DNA of 64,000 nt from CTSoil-043 sp038214375 (lineage in GTDB: Bacteria; Chloroflexota; Limnocylindria; Limnocylindrales; CSP1-4), in the NCBI GenBank assembly GCA_038214375.1, contig JBBQRX010000014.1, forward strand, positions 1 to 64,000, read 5' to 3'. The position numbers and the translations under genes are program-made. Positions 45,797-54,013 of this stretch are shown here, piece after piece (position 1 is the first letter of the stretch; each line of letters starts with the position of its first letter). A model generated the notes under the pieces. That model did no database searches. It had not been told where the DNA came from and saw only the letters and a program-made list of their open reading frames with translations.

Positions 45797-47380
45797 CTAC
45801 CGGGCGGCGCGCTCGTAGACCGAGATCGTTCGGCCGGGAGCGGGCTCGAAGCGATCCAGGAGCACCGGCCCGACGACGCCCGCTCGATCCAGCGCAGCGG
45901 CCTCCGCCGGGCCCCGGCATGCAGCGCCCACGACGTGCTCGAACAGGTCGTCGCAGATGACGACCACACGGCGTGCGGCCGACACGTCCACCGGCGTGAT
46001 GCCCAGCAACCCGAGCGGGTACGAGTACGCCGTGACAGGCTTGAACGGCGGCACGTCCAGGAGCGCGGTCGGGACGTCCCGGAGCTCCGGCTCCAGCCGG
46101 GCAGCGGCCGCCCGCGCCGCGGGCCAGTCTCCGTTCGCCGCCACGGCCGGAGGCTGCGTGCCCAGGTTCCACGCGACGAGCGCCGTCACGCCGACGACCG
46201 CGAGGCCGCGCCCGACCTGGTCACGCTTCCAGAGCGCCGCCGCGCCGAGGGCAACCAAGACGATCACCGCGGGATCCACGAAGGCGTGGTAATGGTCCAC
46301 CGGGAGCGGCGTCACGGTCGCCAGCGACGAGATGAAGAGCGTCAGCAGGAGAGTCGAGGAGACGACCCAGCCCGCCAGCCAGCGCGTCGCGGTTGCCTCC
46401 TCGCCGCGTGATGCCATGACCCGCCATCCCACGAGCGCGACGGCCCCGACCACGGCGATCACTGCGACTGCCGGGGCATCGGTCACCAGGCCGACGAGCG
46501 GCCAGGCGGCGACCCGCAGCGGCACGAAGAAGAGCCGGAAGGCGAAGCCGGGTCCCGACGCGTCGCCGCCGGCACGCAGGTAGTCGAGCGCCGCCCGCGT
46601 CTGATCGAACCCTGATCCCACTTCGTGCACCAGGAGCGGGAGATAGCCGAGCGCGATCACGACCCCGGCCGCGAGTCCCCAGCGGACGATCGATCCCCGG
46701 CGATCCGGCGCGCGTCGAAGGTCATCCAGCCACAGGGCCATGAGCGCCGGGAGCGCCACGATTCCGAGGAGGTGGGCCTGCTGGACCACCGCCTGGGCGG
46801 CGCCCGCGGCCAGCCACCAGCGCGCGTCGTGCGAGGTCCAGGCACGCCACCCGAAGGCGATCGCCAGCGCGGCCGCGAGTGGCAGGAGGTTCGGGTTCCA
46901 GATGAAGGTCGAGCCGCCGACCGCCGTGGCCGAGGTGGCGGCGAGCAGGCCCGCGACCAGCCCGGCCACGGGGCCGCCCATCGCGCGGCCGACCCACCAG
47001 GCGACGCCGACCGCAACGATCCCGGCCAGCGCGATCCAGAGCACCACGGCGGTCGGGTCCGTGCCGCCGCCCGGGATCGCGGCCGGGGAGAGCAGGTAGT
47101 AGTAGAGCGCCCCGTGATGGACGTTGCCGATCGACGTCTGCGGACCCAGGAGCGGCACGACGCCATGGGTGACGAACGCCTGGAGCGTCGCCATGTCCAC
47201 GCCCTGGTCGGAGTCCCACCCGCCGCGCTCAGCGAGACCCGGCAGCCGCAGGAGCGCGGCGATGAGAACGACGCCCGCGAGGACGGCGAGATCACGTGTC
47301 CGCGCCCCGAGGCGTGTCACGCGGCTCAAGGCGTGCGTTCCGATCACGCCGGCCCGGCCGAGCGGGCGCGGTCGCCGCAT
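45797..47380 (-). CDS. GT39/ArnT-like membrane glycosyltransferase, putative
   Basis: Polytopic protein of about 527 residues with roughly eleven hydrophobic helices after a basic N-terminus. The first periplasmic loop contains the acidic motif WDSDQGVDMATLQAF, the place where GT-C transferases hold catalytic Asp/Glu. The soluble C-terminal part (from about 430) ends in a small domain with VVVICDDLFEHVV. Donor and acceptor are unknown. I chose the ATG at 47380 since longer starts add only Arg-rich, non-family sequence. It lies 40 nt after nfo and may share its transcript. Confidence 0.7.
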   Translation of the reverse strand: MRRPRPLGRAGVIGTHALSRVTRLGARTRDLAVLAGVVLIAALLRLPGLAERGGWDSDQGVDMATLQAFVTHGVVPLLGPQTSIGNVHHGALYYYLLSPAAIPGGGTDPTAVVLWIALAGIVAVGVAWWVGRAMGGPVAGLVAGLLAATSATAVGGSTFIWNPNLLPLAAALAIAFGWRAWTSHDARWWLAAGAAQAVVQQAHLLGIVALPALMALWLDDLRRAPDRRGSIVRWGLAAGVVIALGYLPLLVHEVGSGFDQTRAALDYLRAGGDASGPGFAFRLFFVPLRVAAWPLVGLVTDAPAVAVIAVVGAVALVGWRVMASRGEEATATRWLAGWVVSSTLLLTLFISSLATVTPLPVDHYHAFVDPAVIVLVALGAAALWKRDQVGRGLAVVGVTALVAWNLGTQPPAVAANGDWPAARAAAARLEPELRDVPTALLDVPPFKPVTAYSYPLGLLGITPVDVSAARRVVVICDDLFEHVVGAACRGPAEAAALDRAGVVGPVLLDRFEPAPGRTISVYERAAR

Positions 47381-47420
47381 TGCGTCACCGACGCGGGCGC
47401 AGGGTAGCCGTGCGTCCCGG

Positions 47421-48410
47421 TCACGCGGGCCCGGCCGAGCGGGCGCGGCTGCCGCGCATCTCCAGCGCTTCCGGCGGCAGTGCCGGCGGCCGCACCCCGG
47501 CCGCGAGGTCCCGCGCCCGCTCGATGTTGACCGCGTCGTAGCCATCGTCCATCCCGGGCGTCTCGAGGTAGAACGCGACGTGGGCCAGCGCGGGGTGGGT
47601 CAGGATCCGGGCCAGCCCGTCGCCACCGATCTCGCCGGCGGCAAGGTGCTGGTGCCGATCCCCGCGCGACGCAAACCCCACCCTGGAGTCGTTGAGGTGG
47701 ACCATCGCGAGCCGCTGGAGGCCGATCCGGGTCGCAAACGCCTCCACGAGCGCATCGACGTCCTCGCCAGTCCCGATCGCGACCCCCGCGCCCCAGAGGT
47801 GGGCCGTGTCGAGGCAGAGCCCGACCCGGGCGGTCGCGACGCCCCGCGCCCCGATCGCGTCGAGGATCCGGGCGAGCTCGTCCACGGTCGTGCCCAGTCC
47901 GTCGCCGCTCCCCGCCGAGTTCTCGAGGACCAGCGTGGCGGCGTCGGGGCCCGCGGTCGTGTCGGCCAGGACGCGGGCGACGCCGTCCGCGAGCCGCTGG
48001 ATCCCGGCATCGACGCCCGCGCCACGGTGCGAGCCAACGTGCACGTTGACGAACCGGGCCCCGTACGCCGGTGCCACCGCGAGCTCCCGCGACAGGACGC
48101 CGATCGAGCGCTCGAAGAGGTCCGGGTCCGGCCCTGCCAGGTTCACGAGGTACGCGGCATGGATGGCGAGCGGCCCGAGACCCAGCTCCGCGACCTTCGA
48201 CCGGAACGCCGGCAGCTCGTCCGGGAGGCCGTCCCGTCGGCGCCACGCGGTCGGGTTGTCGGCGAAGAGCTGGAGGCTGTCGGCACCGATCGCGCCGGCG
48301 CGCTCCGCAGCCCGCACCATCCCCGGCCCGAGCGGCAGGTGCGCCCCCAACCGCCGACCGCCGGGCAGCGCGGGGCGGGGCTCGGCCGACGGCAACGAGC
48401 CAGACGTCAT
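47421..48410 (-). CDS. nfo: Endonuclease IV (AP endonuclease)
   Basis: TIM-barrel zinc enzyme for abasic-site repair, 329 residues. RLGAHLPLGPGMVRAAERAGAIGADSLQLFADNP, AIHAAYLVNLAG, VNVHVGSHRG, LVLENSAGSG, GLCLDTAHLWGAG and HLNDSRVGFASRGDRHQHLAAGEIG supply the His/Glu/Asp zinc ligands in the normal order. The ATG overlaps the stop of the HEPN gene (ATGA), so it is translated with the toxin-antitoxin pair upstream. Confidence 0.93.
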   Translation of the reverse strand: MTSGSLPSAEPRPALPGGRRLGAHLPLGPGMVRAAERAGAIGADSLQLFADNPTAWRRRDGLPDELPAFRSKVAELGLGPLAIHAAYLVNLAGPDPDLFERSIGVLSRELAVAPAYGARFVNVHVGSHRGAGVDAGIQRLADGVARVLADTTAGPDAATLVLENSAGSGDGLGTTVDELARILDAIGARGVATARVGLCLDTAHLWGAGVAIGTGEDVDALVEAFATRIGLQRLAMVHLNDSRVGFASRGDRHQHLAAGEIGGDGLARILTHPALAHVAFYLETPGMDDGYDAVNIERARDLAAGVRPPALPPEALEMRGSRARSAGPA

Positions 48411-48838
48411 GGCGCGGCCGCGACGATCTGACGAGCACCCGCGACCAGGCGACGCGCCCATGTGACCGCCGATTCGGCCTCGTCCCCCGGGAGGATCAAC
48501 ATTCCATACTGCGCATTGCCCTTCAGGCCGAGCAGACGTCTCAGGTCGCGGGCCAACTGGTCTCCGCCAGGGTTGACCAGTTGAAGCAATGCCACCGCCT
48601 CCTCGTGGTCCTGCCCACGTGCCCGCTGTTTCAATGCCGCGCAGCATGCCGCATCAGACGCAGCGATCCCGGCGAGCACCGCGAGTGATGCCGCGACACT
48701 GGACAGTGCGAGGAGTGGATCGTCAGCCTGCTCGCGCACCAGGTCCGCGACGAACAGGAAGGAGTCGGCATGCCGAAGACGGATGCGGGCGTCATCGAGG
48801 TTGCAGGGCGCTGAGCGTCCGCGCATTCGAGGGCTCAC
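48407..48838 (-). CDS. HEPN-like protein of a HEPN/MNT pair
   Basis: Helical protein of 143 residues. LDDARIRLRHADSFLFVADLV, AASDAACCAALKQRARGQDHEEAVALL and the end LRRLLGLKGNAQYGMLIL follow the pattern of HEPN proteins paired with minimal nucleotidyltransferases. An R-x5-H motif (RARGQDH) could be the RNase site, though its position is not the canonical one. In HepT-MntA systems HEPN is the RNase toxin and MNT neutralises it by AMPylation. The GTG start overlaps the MNT stop (GTGA) and its own stop overlaps nfo. Confidence 0.7.
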   Translation of the reverse strand: MSPRMRGRSAPCNLDDARIRLRHADSFLFVADLVREQADDPLLALSSVAASLAVLAGIAASDAACCAALKQRARGQDHEEAVALLQLVNPGGDQLARDLRRLLGLKGNAQYGMLILPGDEAESAVTWARRLVAGARQIVAAAP

Positions 48839-49473
48839 GGTGTCCTGACCTCCGTCGAAGACGATGCAAGGAGGCTACGAAGGTTTGAGCCGGCGAGGTG
48901 AACACCGTCATCGAGCCAGGCGTCAACGAGCGGGTCGTGGGCTGCGACATGTTCCAGCAGGCGGCTGCGCCCGATGTCGAATGCATGGCAGCGGTTACCC
49001 GTCCACCTGGGAACGCCGTCCCGAAGGCGGTCGACCTGCTCGTCCCACCTTTCGGCGAAGTCGATCTCGTCGGGCCTGATCAACAGCAGATCGATATCGC
49101 TCGAGCTGTCACCATCGCCGCGCGCGGCGCTTCCGAATATCGAGGCATGCAGGGCCGCGATCGGCCAGGCGGTGATCTCCATGCTGAGCCGAGCCTGGAG
49201 CGCGACCCGAAGCCGAACCATGCTTTCCAGGGCGGGCCACGCCAGGTGGTCACGGTTTGCCCGGTAGAACACTGCGTTGCTTCGCTCGTCGGCAAGGACG
49301 ATCCCCTGGGCGACCAGGCGACGCAGGACCAGTCGCACGCCACGCGTGCTCCCGACGCCGGCAAGCCGGTTAACCTCCCGGCCGCTCAGCGGCCGGGAGG
49401 TTCCTGCGAGCGTCTCGATAACGGGGGCGTCAAGGGTAGGAATGACCCCCCGGAGCGGATGGGAGACATCCAT
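48835..49473 (-). CDS. HTH-nucleotidyltransferase (MNT antitoxin-like)
   Basis: Protein of 212 residues. Residues 1-75 form a winged helix (LSGREVNRLAGVGSTRGVRLVLRRLVAQGIVLAD), and residues 110-135 hold the nucleotidyltransferase motif FGSAARGDGDSSSDIDLLLI with Gly114, Ser115, Asp126 and Asp128. The C-terminal half is less conserved. Together with the HEPN gene it forms a HepT/MntA-like module. The fused HTH suggests autoregulation of the AT-rich promoter at 49480-49518. A perfect 31-bp palindrome lies inside its 5' region. The ATG is only 6 nt after a TAGTAT box. Confidence 0.8.
   Translation of the reverse strand: MDVSHPLRGVIPTLDAPVIETLAGTSRPLSGREVNRLAGVGSTRGVRLVLRRLVAQGIVLADERSNAVFYRANRDHLAWPALESMVRLRVALQARLSMEITAWPIAALHASIFGSAARGDGDSSSDIDLLLIRPDEIDFAERWDEQVDRLRDGVPRWTGNRCHAFDIGRSRLLEHVAAHDPLVDAWLDDGVHLAGSNLRSLLASSSTEVRTP
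49372..49402 (-). repeat. Perfect 31-bp palindrome within the MNT gene
   Basis: Two 15-nt arms (49372-49386 and 49388-49402) are exact reverse complements around one central base. The arms are GC-rich (AACCTCCCGGCCGCT). It lies 71-101 nt into the coding region, where the HTH is encoded, and would form a very stable mRNA hairpin. Confidence 0.85.
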
Positions 49474-49479
49474 GAGTGG

Positions 49480-49518
49480 ATACTATGCTATTCACATGGA
49501 TAGTCAAGTACTCACATA
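49480..49518 (-). promoter_or_regulatory. Promoter and putative operator of the MNT-HEPN module
   Basis: On the minus strand TTGACT (49507-49502) and TAGTAT (49485-49480) are spaced 16 nt, with the box only 6 nt before the ATG. Two direct repeats on the plus strand, TATTCACAT (49489-49497) and TACTCACAT (49509-49517), are spaced 20 bp, two helical turns, and flank or cover the -35. This 45-bp stretch is far more AT-rich than its surroundings. Binding by the HTH of the MNT protein is inference. Confidence 0.6.
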
Positions 49519-49702
49519 AGGGTTGATCGTCCACCGGGGGGAAGAACCAAGGGTGCGGCTCGCGGCTTCGCGTAGCGTGCCAACGGCAGAGGGGAGGTCC
49601 AAGAGAGCAGCCGGTTAACGCCGACGTTTTCGGACACCGACACGTTGTTCAGTGCGATCTCCGTCCTCTGGTCACTCGCGGCCCGGTCTGGCCCTGGGCG
49701 CC

Positions 49703-50290
49703 TCAGCGGGCCCGGGGCGCCTTGCTCGACGTGTAGTCGCCGGCGACGATCGGTTCGATCAGTCCGAAGTCGCCGTCGCGGCGCCGGTACAGCACGTTCA
49801 CCCGCTCGTTCTCCGCGTTCACGAAGACGAAGAAGGCGTGCCCGAGCGACTCCATCTCGGCGATCGCGTCCTCCTCGAACATCGGCTGGATCGCAAAGCG
49901 CTTCGACTTGACCACGCGGCGCTCACGCTCGACGTCGGCGGTCCCGTCCGCGATCTTCGCCAGAATCTCCTTCTCCTCGGGCCCGCGGGCCCGGACGCGC
50001 GGCTTCTCGCGGTGATCCACGGCGCGCCGTTCCACCTTGTCCACGACATCGTCGATGGCCGCTTCGTACGTCACTGCGTCAGCCCGACCGCGCAGCGGCT
50101 GGCCATCGATGACCAGGGTCACCTCTGCGATCCGCGAGTCGTCGGTGCTCCGGTGATGCTCGACTGAGATCTCGAGAATCGCGTCCGTCCGGTCATCGAG
50201 GAAGCGCTCCAGGCGTCGCATCTTCCGCTCGGCGTACTGCCGCACGGCATCCGGGACGTCGAGGTTCTTGCCCTTGACGATCGTCCTCAC
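49703..50290 (-). CDS. hpf: Long-form ribosome hibernation promoting factor
   Basis: Protein of 195 residues. The N-terminal domain (VRTIVKGKNLDVPDAVRQYAERKMRRLERF to VEHHRSTDDSRIAEVTLVIDGQ) binds the 30S decoding site. A linker and the C-terminal dimerisation domain (SKRFAIQPMFEEDAIAEMESLGHAFFVFVNAENERVNVLYRRRDGDFGLIEP) follow, so this is the long HPF that makes 100S ribosomes. The GTG start has GGAGG 7 nt upstream. A TATACT box lies about 69 nt upstream. The 229-nt gap down to the MNT start side (49474-49702) shows no gene. Confidence 0.95.
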   Translation of the reverse strand: MRTIVKGKNLDVPDAVRQYAERKMRRLERFLDDRTDAILEISVEHHRSTDDSRIAEVTLVIDGQPLRGRADAVTYEAAIDDVVDKVERRAVDHREKPRVRARGPEEKEILAKIADGTADVERERRVVKSKRFAIQPMFEEDAIAEMESLGHAFFVFVNAENERVNVLYRRRDGDFGLIEPIVAGDYTSSKAPRAR

Positions 50291-50358
50291 GGGTGACCTC
50301 CAGGGTGGCGGCGCCCGCGACGCGAGGAGCGACGCGAGCGACCAGCAGGCGTGGCCCG

Positions 50359-50364
50359 AGTATA
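50359..50364 (-). promoter_or_regulatory. -10 box of hpf
   Basis: TATACT on the minus strand about 69 nt before the hpf GTG, the same hexamer as at secA and the atp operon. No convincing -35 is visible. Confidence 0.45.
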
Positions 50365-50420
50365 GTCCCGACCCCCCGCGGCTCGATCGGCAGGGCTGAA
50401 TCGGCGGCCCGATCGGCGGG

Positions 50421-51116
50421 TCACGCCTCGCGCGCCACCGTGCACGCGGAGACACCCGACGCGCCTGCCGCGAGGAGCGCGTTCGCGCACGCGACGAGCG
50501 TCGCGCCGGTCGTGGCCACGTCGTCAATGAGCACGACCCAGCGTCCCGCCACGACCCGCCGCGACGCGTCCTGCACGCGAAAGGCGTCCGCAACGTTCTC
50601 GGCCCGGCGCTCGCGCCCGAGCTCGAACTGCGGTCGGGTCGCGCGATCACGCGCCAGCGCCACGACGGCCGAGAGCCGGAGATGCGCCGCGGCCGCGTCG
50701 GCGAGCAGGACCGCCTGGTCGTAGCCGCGCCGGCGCCGACGCTCCTCGTGGATCGGGACCGGGACCAGCATCTCGCCGCCCGCCCCCGCCTCGGCCCAGC
50801 GAGCCGCGATCGCAGAACCGAGCGGCTCCGCCAGCCGCCGCTCACCCGCGTACTTGAGCGCATGGAGCGCATTCCGCACGACGCCCGAAAACGGCGCGCA
50901 CCACTCCAGCTGGAGCAGTGGCAACGGCACGGTCGACGGCAGCCCGAGCGGCACGCCCGGCGGCGTTCCCCGCCGAGCATCGAGCGCGGGCAGGCATTCC
51001 GCGCAGATGGGAGCGCCCTCCACGCCGCAGCCGGCGCAGACCGCCGGGAATGCCGCGTCGAGGAGGCGCGCGGCGACCCGGGATGGGGAGGCGAACAGGA
51101 ACTTGGACGTGAGCAT
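50421..51116 (-). CDS. comF: ComF-family phosphoribosyltransferase-like protein
   Basis: Protein of 231 residues. Near the N-terminus CAGCGVEGAPICAECL supplies four Cys for a zinc finger. Then come the conserved YAGERRLAEPLGSAIAARW, PVPIHEERRRRRGYDQAVLLA and the PRTase loop VVLIDDVATTGATLVACANAL. ComF is needed for DNA uptake in naturally competent bacteria, although homologues are widespread outside that context. Its neighbours here are hpf and, 490 bp away, the Tad pilus locus. The ATG at 51116 is chosen by family length; the site upstream is poor. Confidence 0.88.
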   Translation of the reverse strand: MLTSKFLFASPSRVAARLLDAAFPAVCAGCGVEGAPICAECLPALDARRGTPPGVPLGLPSTVPLPLLQLEWCAPFSGVVRNALHALKYAGERRLAEPLGSAIAARWAEAGAGGEMLVPVPIHEERRRRRGYDQAVLLADAAAAHLRLSAVVALARDRATRPQFELGRERRAENVADAFRVQDASRRVVAGRWVVLIDDVATTGATLVACANALLAAGASGVSACTVAREA

Positions 51117-51446
51117 TTCCTGCGATGGTGACGTCGGGCGCTCACCGCGCGCGTATCGGCGCATGCACGGCGAGTTCATTCGCGCGGTCGGGCGGCATGG
51201 GCGACGGCTGCCCGTGCCCGATCCCGCCTTGCCGAGTCGATCATCGAACCTGCGACTGGCTCGGCGGGCCTCGGGAGGCCGTCTGGCGGACTCCGCTTCG
51301 TCCGGATTTCGCGTGGTAGTAGTGGTGGTGCTGGTATGTCGGTCCGCACCGGGTTCGACGGCGAGTCGCGGCCTTCGCCCGGGAGCCCTGAGCACGAATC
51401 GGGAACGCATGGCGCGCCTGAGGCCCGCGCGGGCGTCGCGATGGGC

Positions 51447-51522
51447 GCTTACCAGCACCGGTAGTGCTGCCGAGTGCGGGAAGGGCGTCCCAGGTCGCTT
51501 ATCAGCACCCGGAGTGCTGGCG
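51447..51522 (+). repeat. Two 26-bp hairpin repeats, 50 bp apart
   Basis: Copies at 51447-51472 and 51497-51522 share GCTTA-Y-CAGCACC with AGTGCTG and differ at four positions. Each contains CAGCAC-N5-GTGCTG, an inverted repeat. Start-to-start distance is exactly 50 bp. They lie in the 489-bp gap 51117-51605 between comF and the DUF192 gene, in which I see no other gene or RNA. Candidates are a regulator operator, twin RNA hairpins or a REP-like element. Confidence 0.6.
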
Positions 51523-51605
51523 CGGCCGGGAAGGCAGATCCCGCGGCCCCGCCGCCGCCCCACGGCCCCGGCCCCACGCCCCACCGCCGCGGCCCCGCCC
51601 GCGTC

Positions 51606-51974
51606 CTACCCCACGGACTCCAGCAGCACCACGTCCCCCGGCCGCGTGCCCGTGGCGGCCGCGGTCCCGGCGGGCAGCTCCAGGCAGCCGTCTGCGCCGC
51701 GGGCGTAGAGAACGACCCCGATCCACGGTCGCAGGTCGGGGTGCACGGCCACCACGCGGCGGGTCCCGTCCGAGGCCGGACGGTCCAGGAAGACCGCGTC
51801 GATCGGGAAGCGCATGAAGAACATGTGGATGTTCGACGTACCGGTGAGCCAGAGCCCGCTGCCCGGGGGCAGCGACGGCCGGCCCATCAGGCCGCGGAAG
51901 CGCGACCCAAACGAATCGGCGATCTCGACCCCGCCGGCGAGCTCGGTGCCGCGCGTCAGGTTGAAGGCGCGCAC
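51606..51974 (-). CDS. DUF192 protein
   Basis: About 122 residues from the GTG at 51974, which has GGAGG 11 nt upstream. A longer version from the GTG at 52049 overlaps tadC and has no ribosome site. DUF192 signatures are SRFRGLMGRPSLPPGSGLWLTGTSNIHMFFMRFPIDAVFLD and ARGADGCLELPAGTAAATGTRPGDVVLL. The family is small, usually secreted or cytosolic, and often sits beside Tad pilus genes as here; its function is unknown. Confidence 0.85.
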   Translation of the reverse strand: MRAFNLTRGTELAGGVEIADSFGSRFRGLMGRPSLPPGSGLWLTGTSNIHMFFMRFPIDAVFLDRPASDGTRRVVAVHPDLRPWIGVVLYARGADGCLELPAGTAAATGTRPGDVVLLESVG

Positions 51975-52029
51975 AGGGGACGCATCCTCCGGCGGATGGG
52001 TCGGGTGGGCGTCGAAGCCGAGCGTGGCG

Positions 52030-52974
52030 CTAGAAGCCGGTACTCGCACCGCCGAGGTTCTTGATGATCAGGATAATCGCCGGACCCAGGATGACCACAA
52101 AGAGAGACGGGAAGATGCAGCCGACAAGCGGGAAGAGCATCTTGATCGGCGCCTTGGCCGCCATCTCCTCGGCGCGCTGGCGCCGCTCGATGCGCATCTG
52201 CTCGGACTGGACCTGGAGCACCTTACTGATCGAGACGCCCAGCTGCTCGGCCTGGATGATCGCGCCGATGAAGTTCGTGAGCGGACCCACCTCGGTACGC
52301 GCGACGATGTCGCGCAGCGCGTCGCGGCGTGCCTTGCCCATCCGGACCTCGGCGAGCGCACGCCGGAACTCGTCCGTCAACGGGCCGTTCATCTTCTCGA
52401 CCACCTTGGCAAGAGCGGCATCGAACCCGAGGCCTGCCCGCACGCTGATCGTCAGCAGGTCCAGCGCGTCGGGGATCTGGAGGATGATCGCGTGCTGGCG
52501 TCCGCGCACGCGGCGACCCAGCCAGAACTCGGGGGCGATGTAGCCGAACACGATACCGACGACGCCCCCGAACAGCCCGACCACGGGGCCGGTCACCAAC
52601 AGGAAGACGAAGAGAAGGAAGAAGACGATCGCGAAGACGATCGACGACACGGCCTTGATCCCCAGCCAGTCGGCCACCCGCAGCTCGCCCGGGTTGCCGG
52701 CCATCGCGAGGCGTTTCTCCGTTGTCTGCGAGAACGACGCCGACGTGAAGCGGGAGACGCCACCCGACAGGCGGTTGGCCAGCGGCCGGAAGGTGCGGTC
52801 GAGGAACGGCTGCTGAAGCTCGATCTCCTCGAGATTCTTCGCCTGCATGGTCCCCAGCTGGGTCAGCCGGGCCTGCACGGGATCGACGGACGAACCGCCG
52901 GCCAGTCCAAGGGCGATGAGGAGGATCGCGAATGCCGCAGCTGCGGCGATGACAATTGGGAGCAGGGTGCCCAT
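52030..52974 (-). CDS. tadC: Tad pilus inner-membrane protein TadC
   Basis: GspF-type platform protein of 314 residues with an N-terminal membrane anchor and helices near 95-115, 125-150 and 290-312. The core EFWLGRRVRGRQHAIILQIPDALDLLTISVRAGLGFDAALAKVVEKMNGPLTDEFRRALAEVRMGKARRDALRDI and the segment FIGAIIQAEQLGVSISKVLQVQSEQMR are typical of TadC. It pairs with TadB to support pilus assembly by the TadA ATPase. It lies 2 nt after tadB. Confidence 0.92.
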   Translation of the reverse strand: MGTLLPIVIAAAAAFAILLIALGLAGGSSVDPVQARLTQLGTMQAKNLEEIELQQPFLDRTFRPLANRLSGGVSRFTSASFSQTTEKRLAMAGNPGELRVADWLGIKAVSSIVFAIVFFLLFVFLLVTGPVVGLFGGVVGIVFGYIAPEFWLGRRVRGRQHAIILQIPDALDLLTISVRAGLGFDAALAKVVEKMNGPLTDEFRRALAEVRMGKARRDALRDIVARTEVGPLTNFIGAIIQAEQLGVSISKVLQVQSEQMRIERRQRAEEMAAKAPIKMLFPLVGCIFPSLFVVILGPAIILIIKNLGGASTGF

Positions 52975-52976
52975 GG

Positions 52977-53990
52977 CTAGACCTCGATGTCCACGATCTT
53001 GCGGATGATCATGAAGCCGATGAACATCATGGTCCCGCCGATCGCCATCAGGACGATTCCCGTCGGAATCCCAGCAATGCTGACGGCCGGGTCGAACATC
53101 GGCGTCATGAAGGTCGGCGCCAGGACGAACAGGGCGCCGACCAGGCCGATCGGCAGAAACGCGACGACATAGCCGGAGATCCGCTGCTGCGCGGTGAGCG
53201 TGCGGATCTCGCCCTTGATCCGCACCCGCTCGCGGATCGTGTACGCGATCGAGTCGAGGATCTCGGCCAGGTTGCCACCCACCTGGTACTGGATGGAGAT
53301 CGCCGTCGCCATCAGGTCCAGGTCCTCCGACTTGACGCGCCGGACCATGTTCTCCAGCGCCTTCTCGAACGGGAGGCCCAGGTTGACCTCACGGATGACA
53401 CGCTGGAACTCCGTGGAGATGGGCGGCCGCGACTCGCGGACCACCAGCTCGATGGCCTGGAGGAACGACGACCCCGCCCGGAGCGCGTTCGCGAGGAGCG
53501 TGATCGTATCCGGCAGCTGCTTGTTGAACTTGTTGAGCCGCCCGCCCTGGCGTCGCTTGACGTAGGAGCGGGGCAGGAAGAAGCCGATCACGGCGCCAAC
53601 CAGCAGCGCGATGGGGTTCTGCAGGGCCGGCATGAAGAAGCCGAAGATGAACATGAAGGCCGGGATCCCGACGATTGCGCCGGCCCAGATCAGGAGATAC
53701 TCGCTGACCTTGAGCTTGAGGTCGGCGCGGGCGAGCTCCCGGGAAATGTTCGCCCCGAAGTCGCGCTGCTCGACGATCCGGTTGAGCGCCGCGATCGAGG
53801 TCGACTGCGCCAGCATGTCGCTGATCGGGCCCTGGCCGGTGGAGGCGGGCTTGGCCTGCTCCTGGCGCCCGGACGCGTAGCGCTCGAGGCGCGCGGTCAC
53901 GCCGCCCCCGCGACCGGACGTGGCGATGCCGAGGGCGATGAAGAGGATCGCGAGCGCCGCCACGCCGGCGACGAGGATGGTAGGCGGCAT
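52977..53990 (-). CDS. tadB: Tad pilus inner-membrane protein TadB
   Basis: GspF-type platform protein of 337 residues. It begins with a membrane helix, then a cytosolic stretch, paired helices near 118-150, the T2SSF core (KQLPDTITLLANALRAGSSFLQAIELVVRESRPPISTEFQRVIREVNLGLPFEKALENMV) and C-terminal helices (GYVVAFLPIGLVGALFVLA). Its place between tadA and tadC is standard. Confidence 0.92.
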   Translation of the reverse strand: MPPTILVAGVAALAILFIALGIATSGRGGGVTARLERYASGRQEQAKPASTGQGPISDMLAQSTSIAALNRIVEQRDFGANISRELARADLKLKVSEYLLIWAGAIVGIPAFMFIFGFFMPALQNPIALLVGAVIGFFLPRSYVKRRQGGRLNKFNKQLPDTITLLANALRAGSSFLQAIELVVRESRPPISTEFQRVIREVNLGLPFEKALENMVRRVKSEDLDLMATAISIQYQVGGNLAEILDSIAYTIRERVRIKGEIRTLTAQQRISGYVVAFLPIGLVGALFVLAPTFMTPMFDPAVSIAGIPTGIVLMAIGGTMMFIGFMIIRKIVDIEV

Positions 53991-54013
53991 GATGGAGCCT
54001 CCCGGGCTTCGAC

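Noticed and set aside
51447..51522. CRISPR array
   Set aside because: Only two units, with four mismatches in 26 bp, a 24-bp spacer and no cas genes nearby.
51497..51522. CIRCE heat-shock element
   Set aside because: The half sites resemble GCACTC/GAGTGC only partly, the 9-nt spacer is missing and no chaperone gene follows.
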